Assembly: GCA_002341315.1 (NCBI GenBank)
Contig: DDNV01000089.1
Coordinates: 1-15,273 of the forward strand
Length of the DNA stretch: 15,273 bases
Direction: 5' to 3'
DNA from: Cellvibrionales bacterium UBA2511
Lineage (GTDB): Bacteria; Pseudomonadota; Gammaproteobacteria; Pseudomonadales; Porticoccaceae
Notes under the pieces: model-generated
The model's input: only the letters and a program-made list of their open reading frames with translations
Databases searched by the model: none
Told to the model about the DNA's origin: nothing
In this document: piece after piece, positions 1-8,140 of the stretch
Numbering within the stretch: position 1 is the stretch's first letter
Layout: every line of letters begins with the position of its first letter
Made by a program: the position numbers and the translations under genes

Positions 1-51
1 CAACAGCTCTCGCCGATAGGGTGAGGAAGAGGCCAGTACGAGGTTTTTCAT
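1..51 (-). CDS. maf: Maf/YceF-family nucleotide pyrophosphatase, 5' end only
   Basis: Only the first 17 codons are in the window. Read on the minus strand they give MKNLVLASSSPYRRELL, the N-terminal signature of Maf proteins (LxLASxSPxRxxLL), whose serines and Arg line the nucleotide-binding cleft. The family hydrolyses non-canonical or modified nucleoside triphosphates to monophosphates; the E. coli YceF branch acts on m7GTP. ATG at 51-49 is preceded by a GGAG ribosome binding site (plus-strand CTCC, 59-62) at 7 nt. The gene is divergent from yceD, as in E. coli and Pseudomonas, which favours the YceF branch, but the fragment alone cannot separate YceF from the second Maf paralogue. Confidence 0.85.
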   Translation of the reverse strand, partial: MKNLVLASSSPYRRELL

Positions 52-133
52 GATAAAACTCCAAATGATCTTTTATTGTCCTAGAGGGGGAAAATCAGGA
101 CTAAAAACCAGTGATATTGGACCCAGTTTTTCT

Positions 134-162
134 TTGACAGATCAAGGTCATATCACTATTAT
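134..162 (+). promoter_or_regulatory. Sigma70-type promoter of the yceD-rpmF-plsX-fabD-fabG operon
   Basis: TTGACA (134-139), a 17-nt spacer and TATTAT (157-162) make a near-consensus sigma70 promoter (11 of 12 hexamer positions). A GC-rich block, GGCGCGCC (163-170), follows directly and would form the discriminator. Transcription should start near 166-170, only a few nucleotides before the first ATG of yceD at 172. GC-rich discriminators are typical of promoters repressed by ppGpp/DksA, and the E. coli fab operon is reported to be under stringent control, so growth-rate regulation is a reasonable inference. The rest of the 52-171 gap shows only the maf ribosome binding site. Confidence 0.8.
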
Positions 163-171
163 GGCGCGCCT

Positions 172-711
172 ATGTCAATGCCCCCCATGAGAAGCTTCTT
201 GCCGCGGATACTAGAGCCCCGCCGTCTTGCACATCAGGGTGTGGCAATTTCCGGCGAGCTGGATCAGGCTTTCTGTGACAGGTTGAAAGAGGCGGTAATT
301 GAGATTGTTGAACCCATTGTCGTCGAGCTGAGGTTTGATACAGCCGAACAGGGTCGCAGGGTGATGACAGGCTCAGTTTCAACGTCTGTCTTGGTTCCCT
401 GCCAGCGATGCCTGGAGGCGATGCCGATAGCGCTGTCTGCAGTGTTCAGATTGGGTATAGTCTGGTCAGAAGAAGAGGCTGTGTCGTTACCTAAAGACCT
501 GGATCCATGGCTTGTCGACAGTGAAGCTGCAGACGTGGCTGAAGTGCTTGAGGATGAATTACTTTTAACATTGCCGTTTGTGTCCTATCACCCCAAGGAT
601 CAATGCAATGATGTTGCCGGTTACTCTACGGGAGATGCTCCCGCTGAAGAATCCGCTAAAAACCCTTTTGGTATTTTGAAGCAGCTGAAGAACAGTGGCT
701 CCAACAATTAA
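172..711 (+). CDS. yceD: YceD family protein (DUF177), 23S rRNA accumulation protein
   Basis: This 179-residue protein matches the YceD/DUF177 family in length (E. coli about 173), in position directly upstream of rpmF, and in landmarks. These are an N-terminal LEPRRLAHQG segment (like E. coli LDPVRTAQKRLDYQG), the central PCQRCLEA Cys-x-x-Cys motif near residues 77-84, an acidic VAEVLEDELLLTLPFV segment near 123-138, and a C-terminal NPFGILKQLK tail. E. coli YceD is linked to 23S rRNA accumulation; the plant homologue is also implicated in rRNA processing. The start is uncertain: in-frame ATGs lie at 172, 178 and 187, none has a Shine-Dalgarno sequence, and the promoter ends at 162, so the message is leaderless or nearly so. 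ATG 187 would give an N-terminus closest in length to E. coli. Confidence 0.9.
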   Translation: MSMPPMRSFLPRILEPRRLAHQGVAISGELDQAFCDRLKEAVIEIVEPIVVELRFDTAEQGRRVMTGSVSTSVLVPCQRCLEAMPIALSAVFRLGIVWSEEEAVSLPKDLDPWLVDSEAADVAEVLEDELLLTLPFVSYHPKDQCNDVAGYSTGDAPAEESAKNPFGILKQLKNSGSNN

Positions 712-735
712 CAAGTAGTATTCAGGAGAAAGAAA

Positions 736-915
736 ATGGCCGTTCAAAAAAGTCGTAAAACCCGATCCAAACGCGGTATGCGTCGTGCTCACGATGCCCT
801 GACAGGTCCTACCCTGTCTACCGATCCGGTTAGTGGTGAAAAACATCTTCGCCATCAGGTTACTGCTGACGGCTTTTATCGTGGCAAGAAAGTGATCTCT
901 TCAGCTGAAGACTGA
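736..915 (+). CDS. rpmF: 50S ribosomal protein L32
   Basis: A 59-residue protein beginning [20 protein letters not shown] and ending with a GEKHLRH...DGFYRGKKV segment, nearly identical in pattern to E. coli L32 (57 residues). L32 is a small basic protein of the large ribosomal subunit. This is the Cys-free proteobacterial form: the zinc-binding cysteines of some L32 proteins are absent, so it is the zinc-independent type. AGGAG at 724-728 lies 7 nt before the ATG. It sits 24 nt after yceD, and its TGA (913-915) is in the same frame as the following plsX. Pairing of L32 with phospholipid and fatty-acid genes is a conserved proteobacterial arrangement. Confidence 0.98.
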   Translation: MAVQKSRKTRSKRGMRRAHDALTGPTLSTDPVSGEKHLRHQVTADGFYRGKKVISSAED

Positions 916-939
916 TCCGCTGCGTTAGATTTGTTATTT

Positions 940-1956
940 TTGGCTGACTCACACTGTCTTGCCATTGACGCCATGGGCGGGGACTTCGGTCCTCGCGCAA
1001 CTGTCCCTGCGACCCTCGATATTCTTCGCCAGCAGCCCAATCTACGGGTTGTTCTCTTTGGTGATGCACAACAGATCCAGCAACAACTCCGTCTTGCTGA
1101 TGACAATTTTCCTGAACGTCTTCAAGTCCGTCATTGTTCCCAGTTTGTTTCTATGGATGACAAACCGTCATTTGCCCTGCGCAATAAACGGGATTCATCC
1201 ATGTGGCATGCTATTGAGCTGGTTGCAACTAAACAGGCGGCGGCCTGTGTCAGTGCGGGCAATACCGGTGCGCTCATGGCCATGTCGCTGTTTCAGCTGG
1301 GGGCCCTGCCCGGTATCAGTCGCCCCGCGATCGGCGCCCGGATTCCAACTGTGCGTGGGTTCACCTATTTGCTGGATATGGGTGCAAATTTAGAGTGCAC
1401 GGCTGAGCAGCTGTACCAGTTTGGACTGATCGCGTCTCTGGTGGCGGCGGAGGTAGATGGCAATGCCAACCCGGCAGTGGGATTGCTGAATATCGGTGTG
1501 GAATCACTTAAAGGGAAACAGGAAATTCTCGATGCTGCAGCTTTATTCAAAACCAATCCCGACATTCATTACATTGGATTTGTTGAGGGCGACGCACTCT
1601 TTAACGGAGAGGCCGATATTGTGGTTTGTGATGGTTTCAGTGGCAATATTGCTCTGAAAGCTGGCGAGGGTGTGGCAAAACTGCTTCAAAAGCAGATCAG
1701 GGATGCCTTGGGTGAAACTGTATTGGCCAGGTTTGGTGCGCTGTTTCTGAAACCCGCCCTCGGGCGGCTACTTAAACGTGTTGACCCGGCACGGTATAAT
1801 GGCGCCAGTTTTCTTGGGCTGCAGGGCATTGTTATTAAAAGCCACGGTAGTGCTGATCAATGGGGTTTCGCCAGAGCAATAGAGGTGGCCCTCAATGAAG
1901 CAGAGCAGGATCTTCCCGCATTGATTGAAAAGCGCCTGTCCGAGAATAATCAATAA
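940..1956 (+). CDS. plsX: Phosphate acyltransferase PlsX
   Basis: PlsX converts acyl-ACP and phosphate to acyl-phosphate, the first committed intermediate for phosphatidic acid made through PlsY; it is a peripheral membrane enzyme. Family marks are LAIDAMGGDFGP at the N-terminus, ACVSAGNTGALMA, a LDMGANLEC segment, VGLLNIGVESLKG, VCDGFSGNIALK and the C-terminal YNGASFLGLQGIVIKSHGSA. About 338 residues is normal. No ATG exists upstream of the conserved AMGGD motif, so the start must be non-ATG. TTG at 940 gives MADSHCLAIDAMGGD and fits the E. coli N-terminus best; TTG at 931 (three residues longer) is the alternative. Neither has a clear Shine-Dalgarno sequence, so translation is probably coupled to rpmF, which stops 24 nt upstream in the same frame. 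Confidence 0.95.
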   Translation: MADSHCLAIDAMGGDFGPRATVPATLDILRQQPNLRVVLFGDAQQIQQQLRLADDNFPERLQVRHCSQFVSMDDKPSFALRNKRDSSMWHAIELVATKQAAACVSAGNTGALMAMSLFQLGALPGISRPAIGARIPTVRGFTYLLDMGANLECTAEQLYQFGLIASLVAAEVDGNANPAVGLLNIGVESLKGKQEILDAAALFKTNPDIHYIGFVEGDALFNGEADIVVCDGFSGNIALKAGEGVAKLLQKQIRDALGETVLARFGALFLKPALGRLLKRVDPARYNGASFLGLQGIVIKSHGSADQWGFARAIEVALNEAEQDLPALIEKRLSENNQ

Positions 1957-1980
1957 GCTGTGGTAATACAGAGGTAATCA

Positions 1981-2916
1981 ATGAAAAATAATCTGGCATT
2001 TGTCTTTCCGGGGCAGGGATCCCAAAAAATTGGCATGCTTTCTGAATTGTCAGAGAAGTACGCGACGGTACAGGATACTTTTGCCGAAGCTTCGGATGTG
2101 CTCCATTATGACCTATGGAATATGGTGCAAAAGGGCAGCCAGGAAGTTATTACGTTGACGGAGCGCACCCAGCCCTTGCTTTTGACCGCCAGTGTCGCAG
2201 TCTGGCGAATTTGGCAGCAGGAGGGCGGTGCCCGCCCGGCCCTGATGGCGGGCCACAGTCTTGGCGAATGGTCTGCGCTGGTCTGCTCTGGTGTTGTCGC
2301 GTTCGAAGATGCCGTGCGCTTGGTGCGCAATCGCGGTGCCTACATGCAGGAGGCTGTGCCCAGGGGTGAAGGCGCTATGGCTGCCATACTGGGTCTGGAT
2401 GACGGTTTGATCAAAGAAATCTGTGCGCAGGCCTGTGAAGGACAAGAGGTTTCTGCAGTCAACTTTAACTCCCCCGGCCAAGTGGTTATAGCGGGAAATT
2501 CGGCTGCCGTTGAACGTGCGATTGAAGGTTGCAAGGCAGCCGGAGCCAAACGTGCCATGCCGCTGCCCGTGAGTGCGCCATTCCATACTGGCTTGATGAA
2601 GCCCGCTGCGGATCGTCTGGCCACCGAAATCCTGGCCACCCAATTTTCCGCACCGGAAGTATTAATAGTCCACAATGTCAATGCAAAAACCGAGTCTGAT
2701 CCGGAGTGTATCAAGCACGTGATGATTGAGCAGATTTTTAAGCCGGTGCAGTGGGTGGAGTGTGTCAATACCCTCGTTGCTTCAGGTATTGATACCGTGG
2801 TGGAGTGTGGTGCCGGCAAGGTATTGGGAGGCTTGTGCAAGCGTATCGCCCCCTCATTGACGACATATGCCACAGAAGACAGTGATAATTTGACCAAATC
2901 ACTGGCAGGGTTGTAA
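1981..2916 (+). CDS. fabD: Malonyl-CoA:ACP transacylase FabD
   Basis: FabD moves malonyl from CoA to the ACP phosphopantetheine arm, supplying the extender unit for fatty acid synthesis in the cytoplasm. The 311-residue length is typical. GQGSQ (residues 11-15) forms the oxyanion-hole loop, GHSLGE (91-96) carries the nucleophilic Ser93, Arg118 (in RNRGAYMQ) binds the malonyl carboxylate, and His202 (in SAPFHTGLM) completes the catalytic dyad. A C-terminal ECGAGKVLGGL segment is also conserved. GAGGT (1971-1975) sits 5 nt before the ATG. In E. coli fabH would lie between plsX and fabD; here the two are 24 nt apart, as in pseudomonads. Confidence 0.98.
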   Translation: MKNNLAFVFPGQGSQKIGMLSELSEKYATVQDTFAEASDVLHYDLWNMVQKGSQEVITLTERTQPLLLTASVAVWRIWQQEGGARPALMAGHSLGEWSALVCSGVVAFEDAVRLVRNRGAYMQEAVPRGEGAMAAILGLDDGLIKEICAQACEGQEVSAVNFNSPGQVVIAGNSAAVERAIEGCKAAGAKRAMPLPVSAPFHTGLMKPAADRLATEILATQFSAPEVLIVHNVNAKTESDPECIKHVMIEQIFKPVQWVECVNTLVASGIDTVVECGAGKVLGGLCKRIAPSLTTYATEDSDNLTKSLAGL

Positions 2917-2943
2917 CTGCCTGCCAGCAGTAAAGGAGTAGTG

Positions 2944-3687
2944 ATGAGTGTTATAGATAAAGTGGCTTTGGTTACCGGTGCTACCCGGGGGATTGGTGCG
3001 GCAATTGCCGATGGCCTGGGTGCGCAAGGTGCCATTGTTGTAGGTACGGCGACTTCCGCATCTGGTGCAGAGCAGATTTCTGCCAGATTTCGCGAAAAAA
3101 ACATCAAGGGAGTTGGCATGGTGCTTGATGTCGCCAGTCAAGAGTCGGTTGATGAAGTGCTGACAGCTATAATCGAGTCTTATGGTGCGCCGTTGATTTT
3201 GGTTAACAATGCGGGTATCACCAAAGACAACCTTCTGATGCGGATGAAGGATGAAGAGTGGTTTGATGTAATTGACACGAATCTCAACTCACTCTATCGC
3301 TTATCCAAGTCCTGTCTCCGTGGTATGAGCAAGGCCCGCTGGGGCAGGATTGTCAATATCAGTTCTGTGGTCGGTTCCATGGGTAATGCTGGACAAACCA
3401 ACTACTGTGCTACCAAAGCGGGCGTTGGCGGTTTTACCCGCTCCCAGGCTAAAGAGCTTGGGCCCCGCAACATTACAGTAAATGCCGTCTCCCCGGGTTT
3501 TATTGATACTGATATGACAAAGGAATTGCCCGAAGCCAGCAAGCAGGCAATATTGTCGCAGGTACCTCTGAATCGTCTGGGTTCAGCTGAAGAGATTGCC
3601 GCAGTCGTGAATTTCTTGGTTGGTGATGGCGGCAACTACATTACCGGCGAGAACATACACGTAAATGGCGGCATGTACATGTCTTAA
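2944..3687 (+). CDS. fabG: 3-oxoacyl-ACP reductase FabG
   Basis: NADPH-dependent reductase of beta-ketoacyl-ACP, the first reduction in each elongation cycle, of the classical short-chain dehydrogenase family. At 247 residues it shows TGATRGIG (11-18, cofactor binding), LVNNAG (86-91), Asn113, and the catalytic Ser141, Tyr154 and Lys158 (YCATK). SPGFIDTDM follows, and the C-terminus NIHVNGGMYMS is the usual FabG ending. AAGGAG (2933-2938) is 5 nt from ATG 2944 but only 2 nt from the in-frame GTG 2941, so ATG 2944 is chosen. It lies 27 nt after fabD, so the two are cotranscribed. The gene is followed by paired hairpins before acpP. Confidence 0.98.
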   Translation: MSVIDKVALVTGATRGIGAAIADGLGAQGAIVVGTATSASGAEQISARFREKNIKGVGMVLDVASQESVDEVLTAIIESYGAPLILVNNAGITKDNLLMRMKDEEWFDVIDTNLNSLYRLSKSCLRGMSKARWGRIVNISSVVGSMGNAGQTNYCATKAGVGGFTRSQAKELGPRNITVNAVSPGFIDTDMTKELPEASKQAILSQVPLNRLGSAEEIAAVVNFLVGDGGNYITGENIHVNGGMYMS

Positions 3688-3710
3688 CCTACTGAAATAT
3701 AAAACAAAAA

Positions 3711-3753
3711 CAGGATTTTCCTGAAACCGGTTACACACCGGGGTTTTTACAGG
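3711..3753 (+). terminator. Tandem hairpins with T-tract between fabG and acpP (attenuator or partial terminator)
   Basis: Two hairpins follow fabG. CAGGA (3711-3715) pairs with TCCTG (3719-3723) across a 3-nt loop. CCGGT (3727-3731) pairs with ACCGG (3737-3741) across 5 nt and is followed by GG and TTTTT (3744-3748). The CCTG at 3720-3723 can instead pair with CAGG at 3750-3753, so the two structures compete. The stem is short and the U-run is separated by two G residues, so termination may be partial. It could lower read-through from the fab operon into acpP. The stem overlaps the weak -35 of the candidate acpP promoter. Confidence 0.45.
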
Positions 3754-3759
3754 TAAAAT
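3731..3759 (+). promoter_or_regulatory. Possible acpP promoter with GC-rich discriminator
   Basis: TAAAAT (3754-3759) is a reasonable -10 element, followed immediately by GCGCGCC (3760-3766), the same block found after the -10 of the yceD promoter. The -35 (TTACAC, 3731-3736, 17-nt spacer) is poor. A start near 3767 would give a leader of about 95 nt before the acpP ATG. acpP having its own promoter is known in related bacteria and fits the high ACP demand. The call rests mainly on the -10 and the shared discriminator. Confidence 0.35.
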
Positions 3760-3861
3760 GCGCGCCAGATGTGCCGTTAATTACAGATTTCTTGTTGTTG
3801 GGTAAATCTACACGCCAAGCAACAGACTAGCCTATAAGATTTAAAGGAGAGAATAAATATC

Positions 3862-4098
3862 ATGAGCAGCATCGAAGAACGTGTCGCGAAAATGGTCGCA
3901 GAGCAGTTGGGTGTTAAAGAAGCAGATGTAAAACCTGAGTCTTCCTTTGTTGAAGATCTGGGCGCTGACTCCCTGGATACCGTTGAGCTGATCATGGCTC
4001 TCGAGGAAGAGTTTGATACTGAAATTCCCGATGAAGAAGCTGAAAAAATTGCTACAGTTCAAAATGCGATTGATTACATCAACGCAAATCTCGGTTAA
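3862..4098 (+). CDS. acpP: Acyl carrier protein
   Basis: A 78-residue, highly acidic protein beginning [20 protein letters not shown], with [19 protein letters not shown] (34-52), where Ser37 of the DSL motif takes the 4'-phosphopantetheine arm. ACP carries the growing acyl chain between FabD, FabG and the condensing enzymes, and donates acyl groups to PlsX. AAAGGAG (3843-3849) lies 12 nt from the ATG, longer than usual. The 174-nt gap after fabG and the strong terminator just downstream suggest a short separate transcript, at least in part. FabF, its usual downstream neighbour, is missing here. Confidence 0.99.
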   Translation: MSSIEERVAKMVAEQLGVKEADVKPESSFVEDLGADSLDTVELIMALEEEFDTEIPDEEAEKIATVQNAIDYINANLG

Positions 4099-4121
4099 TA
4101 AAATTTACTAATATTGATTGC

Positions 4122-4152
4122 AAAAAAACCGCTCTCACTGAGCGGTTTTTTT
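4122..4152 (+). terminator. Strong intrinsic terminator after acpP (symmetrical, works on both strands)
   Basis: A perfect 13-bp inverted repeat: A7-CCGCTC (4122-4134), loop TCACT (4135-4139), GAGCGG-T7 (4140-4152). The GC core followed by seven T residues is a textbook rho-independent terminator; the A-run on the other side makes it bidirectional in form. It begins 24 nt after the acpP stop and isolates acpP from pabC. Confidence 0.95.
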
Positions 4153-4193
4153 ATACCTGTCTTTTGCACGTTTATCTGTTTTAATTTGCACCC

Positions 4194-5023
4194 ATGAATA
4201 ACCACTCTCCCATCACCCAGATAAATGGTGAAGACACCAACTGCGTCAATGCGTTTGATCGTGGTCTTTACTACGGACACGGTCTGTTTGAAACAACAAG
4301 GCTGTCCGGTGGCACTATTCCTCTTTGGCCATTACATTGTAAGCGGTTGGCTGCAGGCGCCAGCCGCTTGGGGATACCCTGTGACGAGAGAATGCTGGTG
4401 GAATATCGGGATGCTCTGTTAGCGCGTTGTCCCGATGAGGGTATTGTTAAAATTGTCCTGACGGCAGGGGTTGGTGGGGCAGGTTATCGGCCACCGGCGT
4501 CGGTTTCTCCCAACTATCTGTTTCAGTGGTTTCCGTTTCCCAAGTACAGCTGTGACTGGTCTTCCACGGGAACCCCCCTTTTTTTATGCAATCAAAAATT
4601 GGCGATTTCACCTTCGCTGGCCGGAATGAAACACCTCAACCGACTCGAACAGGTGTTGGCCAGAGCCGAGTGGGGAGATGAGTACCCTGAAGGGCTGTTG
4701 CTCGATCAGCAGGGGCTTGTGGTTGAGGGGGTGAGCAGTAATCTTTTTTGTTTTCGTGATGACCAATGGTTTACGCCGATCCTTGCGGACTGCGGTGTTG
4801 CCGGGGTGATGCGTGAATATCTGATGTCGGTACTTCTACCGGGATTGCCTGTTCCAGTGACAGAATCACGAATAACACTGGAAAAGCTGGTTTCTTCCGA
4901 AGAGGTATTCCTATGCAACTCGGTCGTTGGTATATGGCCCGTGGTTTCACTGGCTGAGCGGTATCATTGGCCGTTGGGTGAGCATGTCAAATCTATTCAA
5001 CAGCGTCTCAAGGAAGTTTTACC

Positions 5024-5036
<13 letters not shown>
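4194..5036 (+). CDS. pabC: Aminodeoxychorismate lyase
   Basis: A PLP enzyme of fold type IV that splits 4-amino-4-deoxychorismate into p-aminobenzoate and pyruvate for folate synthesis. The 280-residue protein has the family's FDRGLYYGHGLFETTRL segment (21-37), RLxxGAxRLGI (51-61), VKIVLTAGVGGAGYRPP, and GMKHLNRLEQVLARAEW, in which Lys146 forms the Schiff base with PLP. EGVSSNLFCF (178-187) and GVxGVMREY complete the cofactor pocket. No Shine-Dalgarno sequence is evident before ATG 4194, and the upstream terminator means a new promoter must lie in 4153-4193, though I cannot pick one with confidence. Its end overlaps mltG. Confidence 0.95.
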
Positions 5037-6713
<1,677 letters not shown>

Positions 6714-6714
<1 letters not shown>

Positions 6715-7664
6715 TGTTGCCGGTAACGGAGCCTTATCCCTGGCAACAAAACCAGTGGGCGCAACTGAACAGGCTGATCAGCCAGGAAAAGTTACCGCAT
6801 GCCCTGGTTCTTTGTGGGCCTCGACATCTCGGTAAAGAACAATTTGGCTACGCCCTGGCGCAAAAACTTCTTTGTGACAACCAGCGAGGGCATGTGGCAT
6901 GTGGTGTTTGCAAGCAATGCTCGTTGTTTACTTCGCAAAATCATCCGGATGTTTTGCGGATAGTACCGGAGGAAGAAGGGAAAGCCATCCGGATTGACCG
7001 CATTCGTCAGTTGAGTGAATTCACTGAAAAGACAGCACAGCAGAGTGGGTGGAAGATTGTGATCATTTCCCCCGCAGATGCGATGAATATTAATGCGGCT
7101 AATGCCCTGTTGAAAACACTTGAGGAGCCAGCCAGAAAAACACTGTTGATACTGGTCTGTCATCAACTTTCAAGGTTGTCAGCGACCGTGCGGAGTCGCT
7201 GTCAGAAAATTATTTTCCCCGTGCCGGCCCCGGCTGAAGTGCATGTCTGGTTGTCATCGAAGATAGCGGATTGCGATAGCAATGAGGCTGAGCTATTGCG
7301 GTATGCCGAAGGCCGACCCTTGCTGGCGCTGGAATTTCTTCAGACAGACCTGCTGGAGATACGACGCTCCTTCGATAAAATGCTCGATGAGCTGGCTTCT
7401 GGACAATTGAGTGCTATTGTCTCAGCCCAGAAATGCCAGTCTCTTGACACATTGATGGCGATCGACTGGTTATACAGTCGGCTGGCCCTGGAATTGAAGA
7501 CGAAAGAAATGCACCCTGGTGCCTACCGCTATCTGGATCGACTTATACAGATAAAAGGACGGCTTCAGGCGGGGGGCAACCCCAATAAATCATTATTGTG
7601 GGAGGAGCTGATGCTGGATTGGCAGCATCTATTATCACTGGCTCCGTCCAGACGGGCAGGGTAA
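6714..7664 (+). CDS. holB: DNA polymerase III subunit delta'
   Basis: The delta' subunit is the stator of the clamp loader that places the beta clamp on DNA. The 316-residue protein keeps four zinc-binding cysteines (54, 63, 66, 69; CDNQRGHVACGVCKQC) and the NAANALLKTLEEP segment (128-139), followed by the SRC motif (161-163), whose Arg acts in trans on the neighbouring subunit's ATP. The P-loop (CGPRHLGKEQ) is degenerate, as in E. coli delta', which does not hydrolyse ATP. ATG 6714 overlaps the tmk stop by one base; an in-frame GTG at 6711 would add one residue. Position between tmk and pilZ is as in Pseudomonas. Confidence 0.95.
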
Positions 7665-7755
7665 GCTCGAGACGTATGCTTGTTTAAAGAGGCAGTCAGG
7701 TTGGCTGTCCCCAACGTTTGTATAGTAGACTTCTGTTAAATTTTTCGGATTGATT

Positions 7756-8115
7756 ATGGATATGGAAGCGTTTAGTGGTAGCGTTCGAAATGGTATTTTG
7801 AACCTTTCGATCAAAGACGAGCAGGCGCTATATGCTGCTTACATGCCGTTTGTTATCAATGGCGGTTTATTTATTGCTACACGAAAAAATTACAATCTTG
7901 GTGATGAGGTGTTCATCTTGCTGGATCTCATGGAAGAACCGGATCGTTTACCCCTGACCGGAAAAGTCATCTGGATTACCCCCAAAGGCATGGGCGGTAA
8001 CCGTCGCGAGGGTGTCGGTATCCAATTGAATGAAAAACACGGTGACATTCAGGGTAAATTTGAAACCTATCTGGCAGGTTTGATGGAAGCGGGCAAGCCC
8101 ACCAATACCATGTAA
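7756..8115 (+). CDS. pilZ: Type IV pilus assembly protein PilZ
   Basis: A 119-residue single-domain PilZ protein closely patterned on Pseudomonas aeruginosa PilZ, with RNGILNLSIKDEQALYAAYM (residues 12-31), GGLFIATRKNYNLGDEVFILL, LTGKVIWITPKGMGGNR and an ETYLAG...PTNTM tail. The Pseudomonas protein is required for type IV pilus biogenesis, acting with PilB and FimX. The c-di-GMP-binding residues (RxxxR and D/NxSxxG) are absent, as in P. aeruginosa PilZ, so it probably does not bind the nucleotide itself. ATG 7756 follows CGGA at 6 nt; ATG 7762 and TTG 7750 are alternatives. The 91-nt gap after holB contains a TATAGT (7721-7726) but no convincing -35. Confidence 0.94.
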   Translation: MDMEAFSGSVRNGILNLSIKDEQALYAAYMPFVINGGLFIATRKNYNLGDEVFILLDLMEEPDRLPLTGKVIWITPKGMGGNRREGVGIQLNEKHGDIQGKFETYLAGLMEAGKPTNTM

Positions 8116-8140
8116 TTTCACAATCAACAGGCTTTAGACA

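Noticed and set aside
2113..2643. A 176-codon minus-strand open frame opposite fabD
   Set aside because: Antisense shadow of fabD; no domain, no ribosome binding site context.
2340..3119. A 259-codon open frame on the minus strand opposite fabD and fabG
   Set aside because: It lies wholly antisense to two strongly identified genes, has no recognisable domain, and reflects codon bias of the real frames.
3833..3838. TATAAG as an acpP -10 element
   Set aside because: A start from it would fall at or in the ribosome binding site, and no -35 lies at a proper distance.
7701..7726. TTGGCT with TATAGT as a pilZ promoter
   Set aside because: The spacer is only 14 nt and no other -35 fits; evidence too thin to list as a feature.
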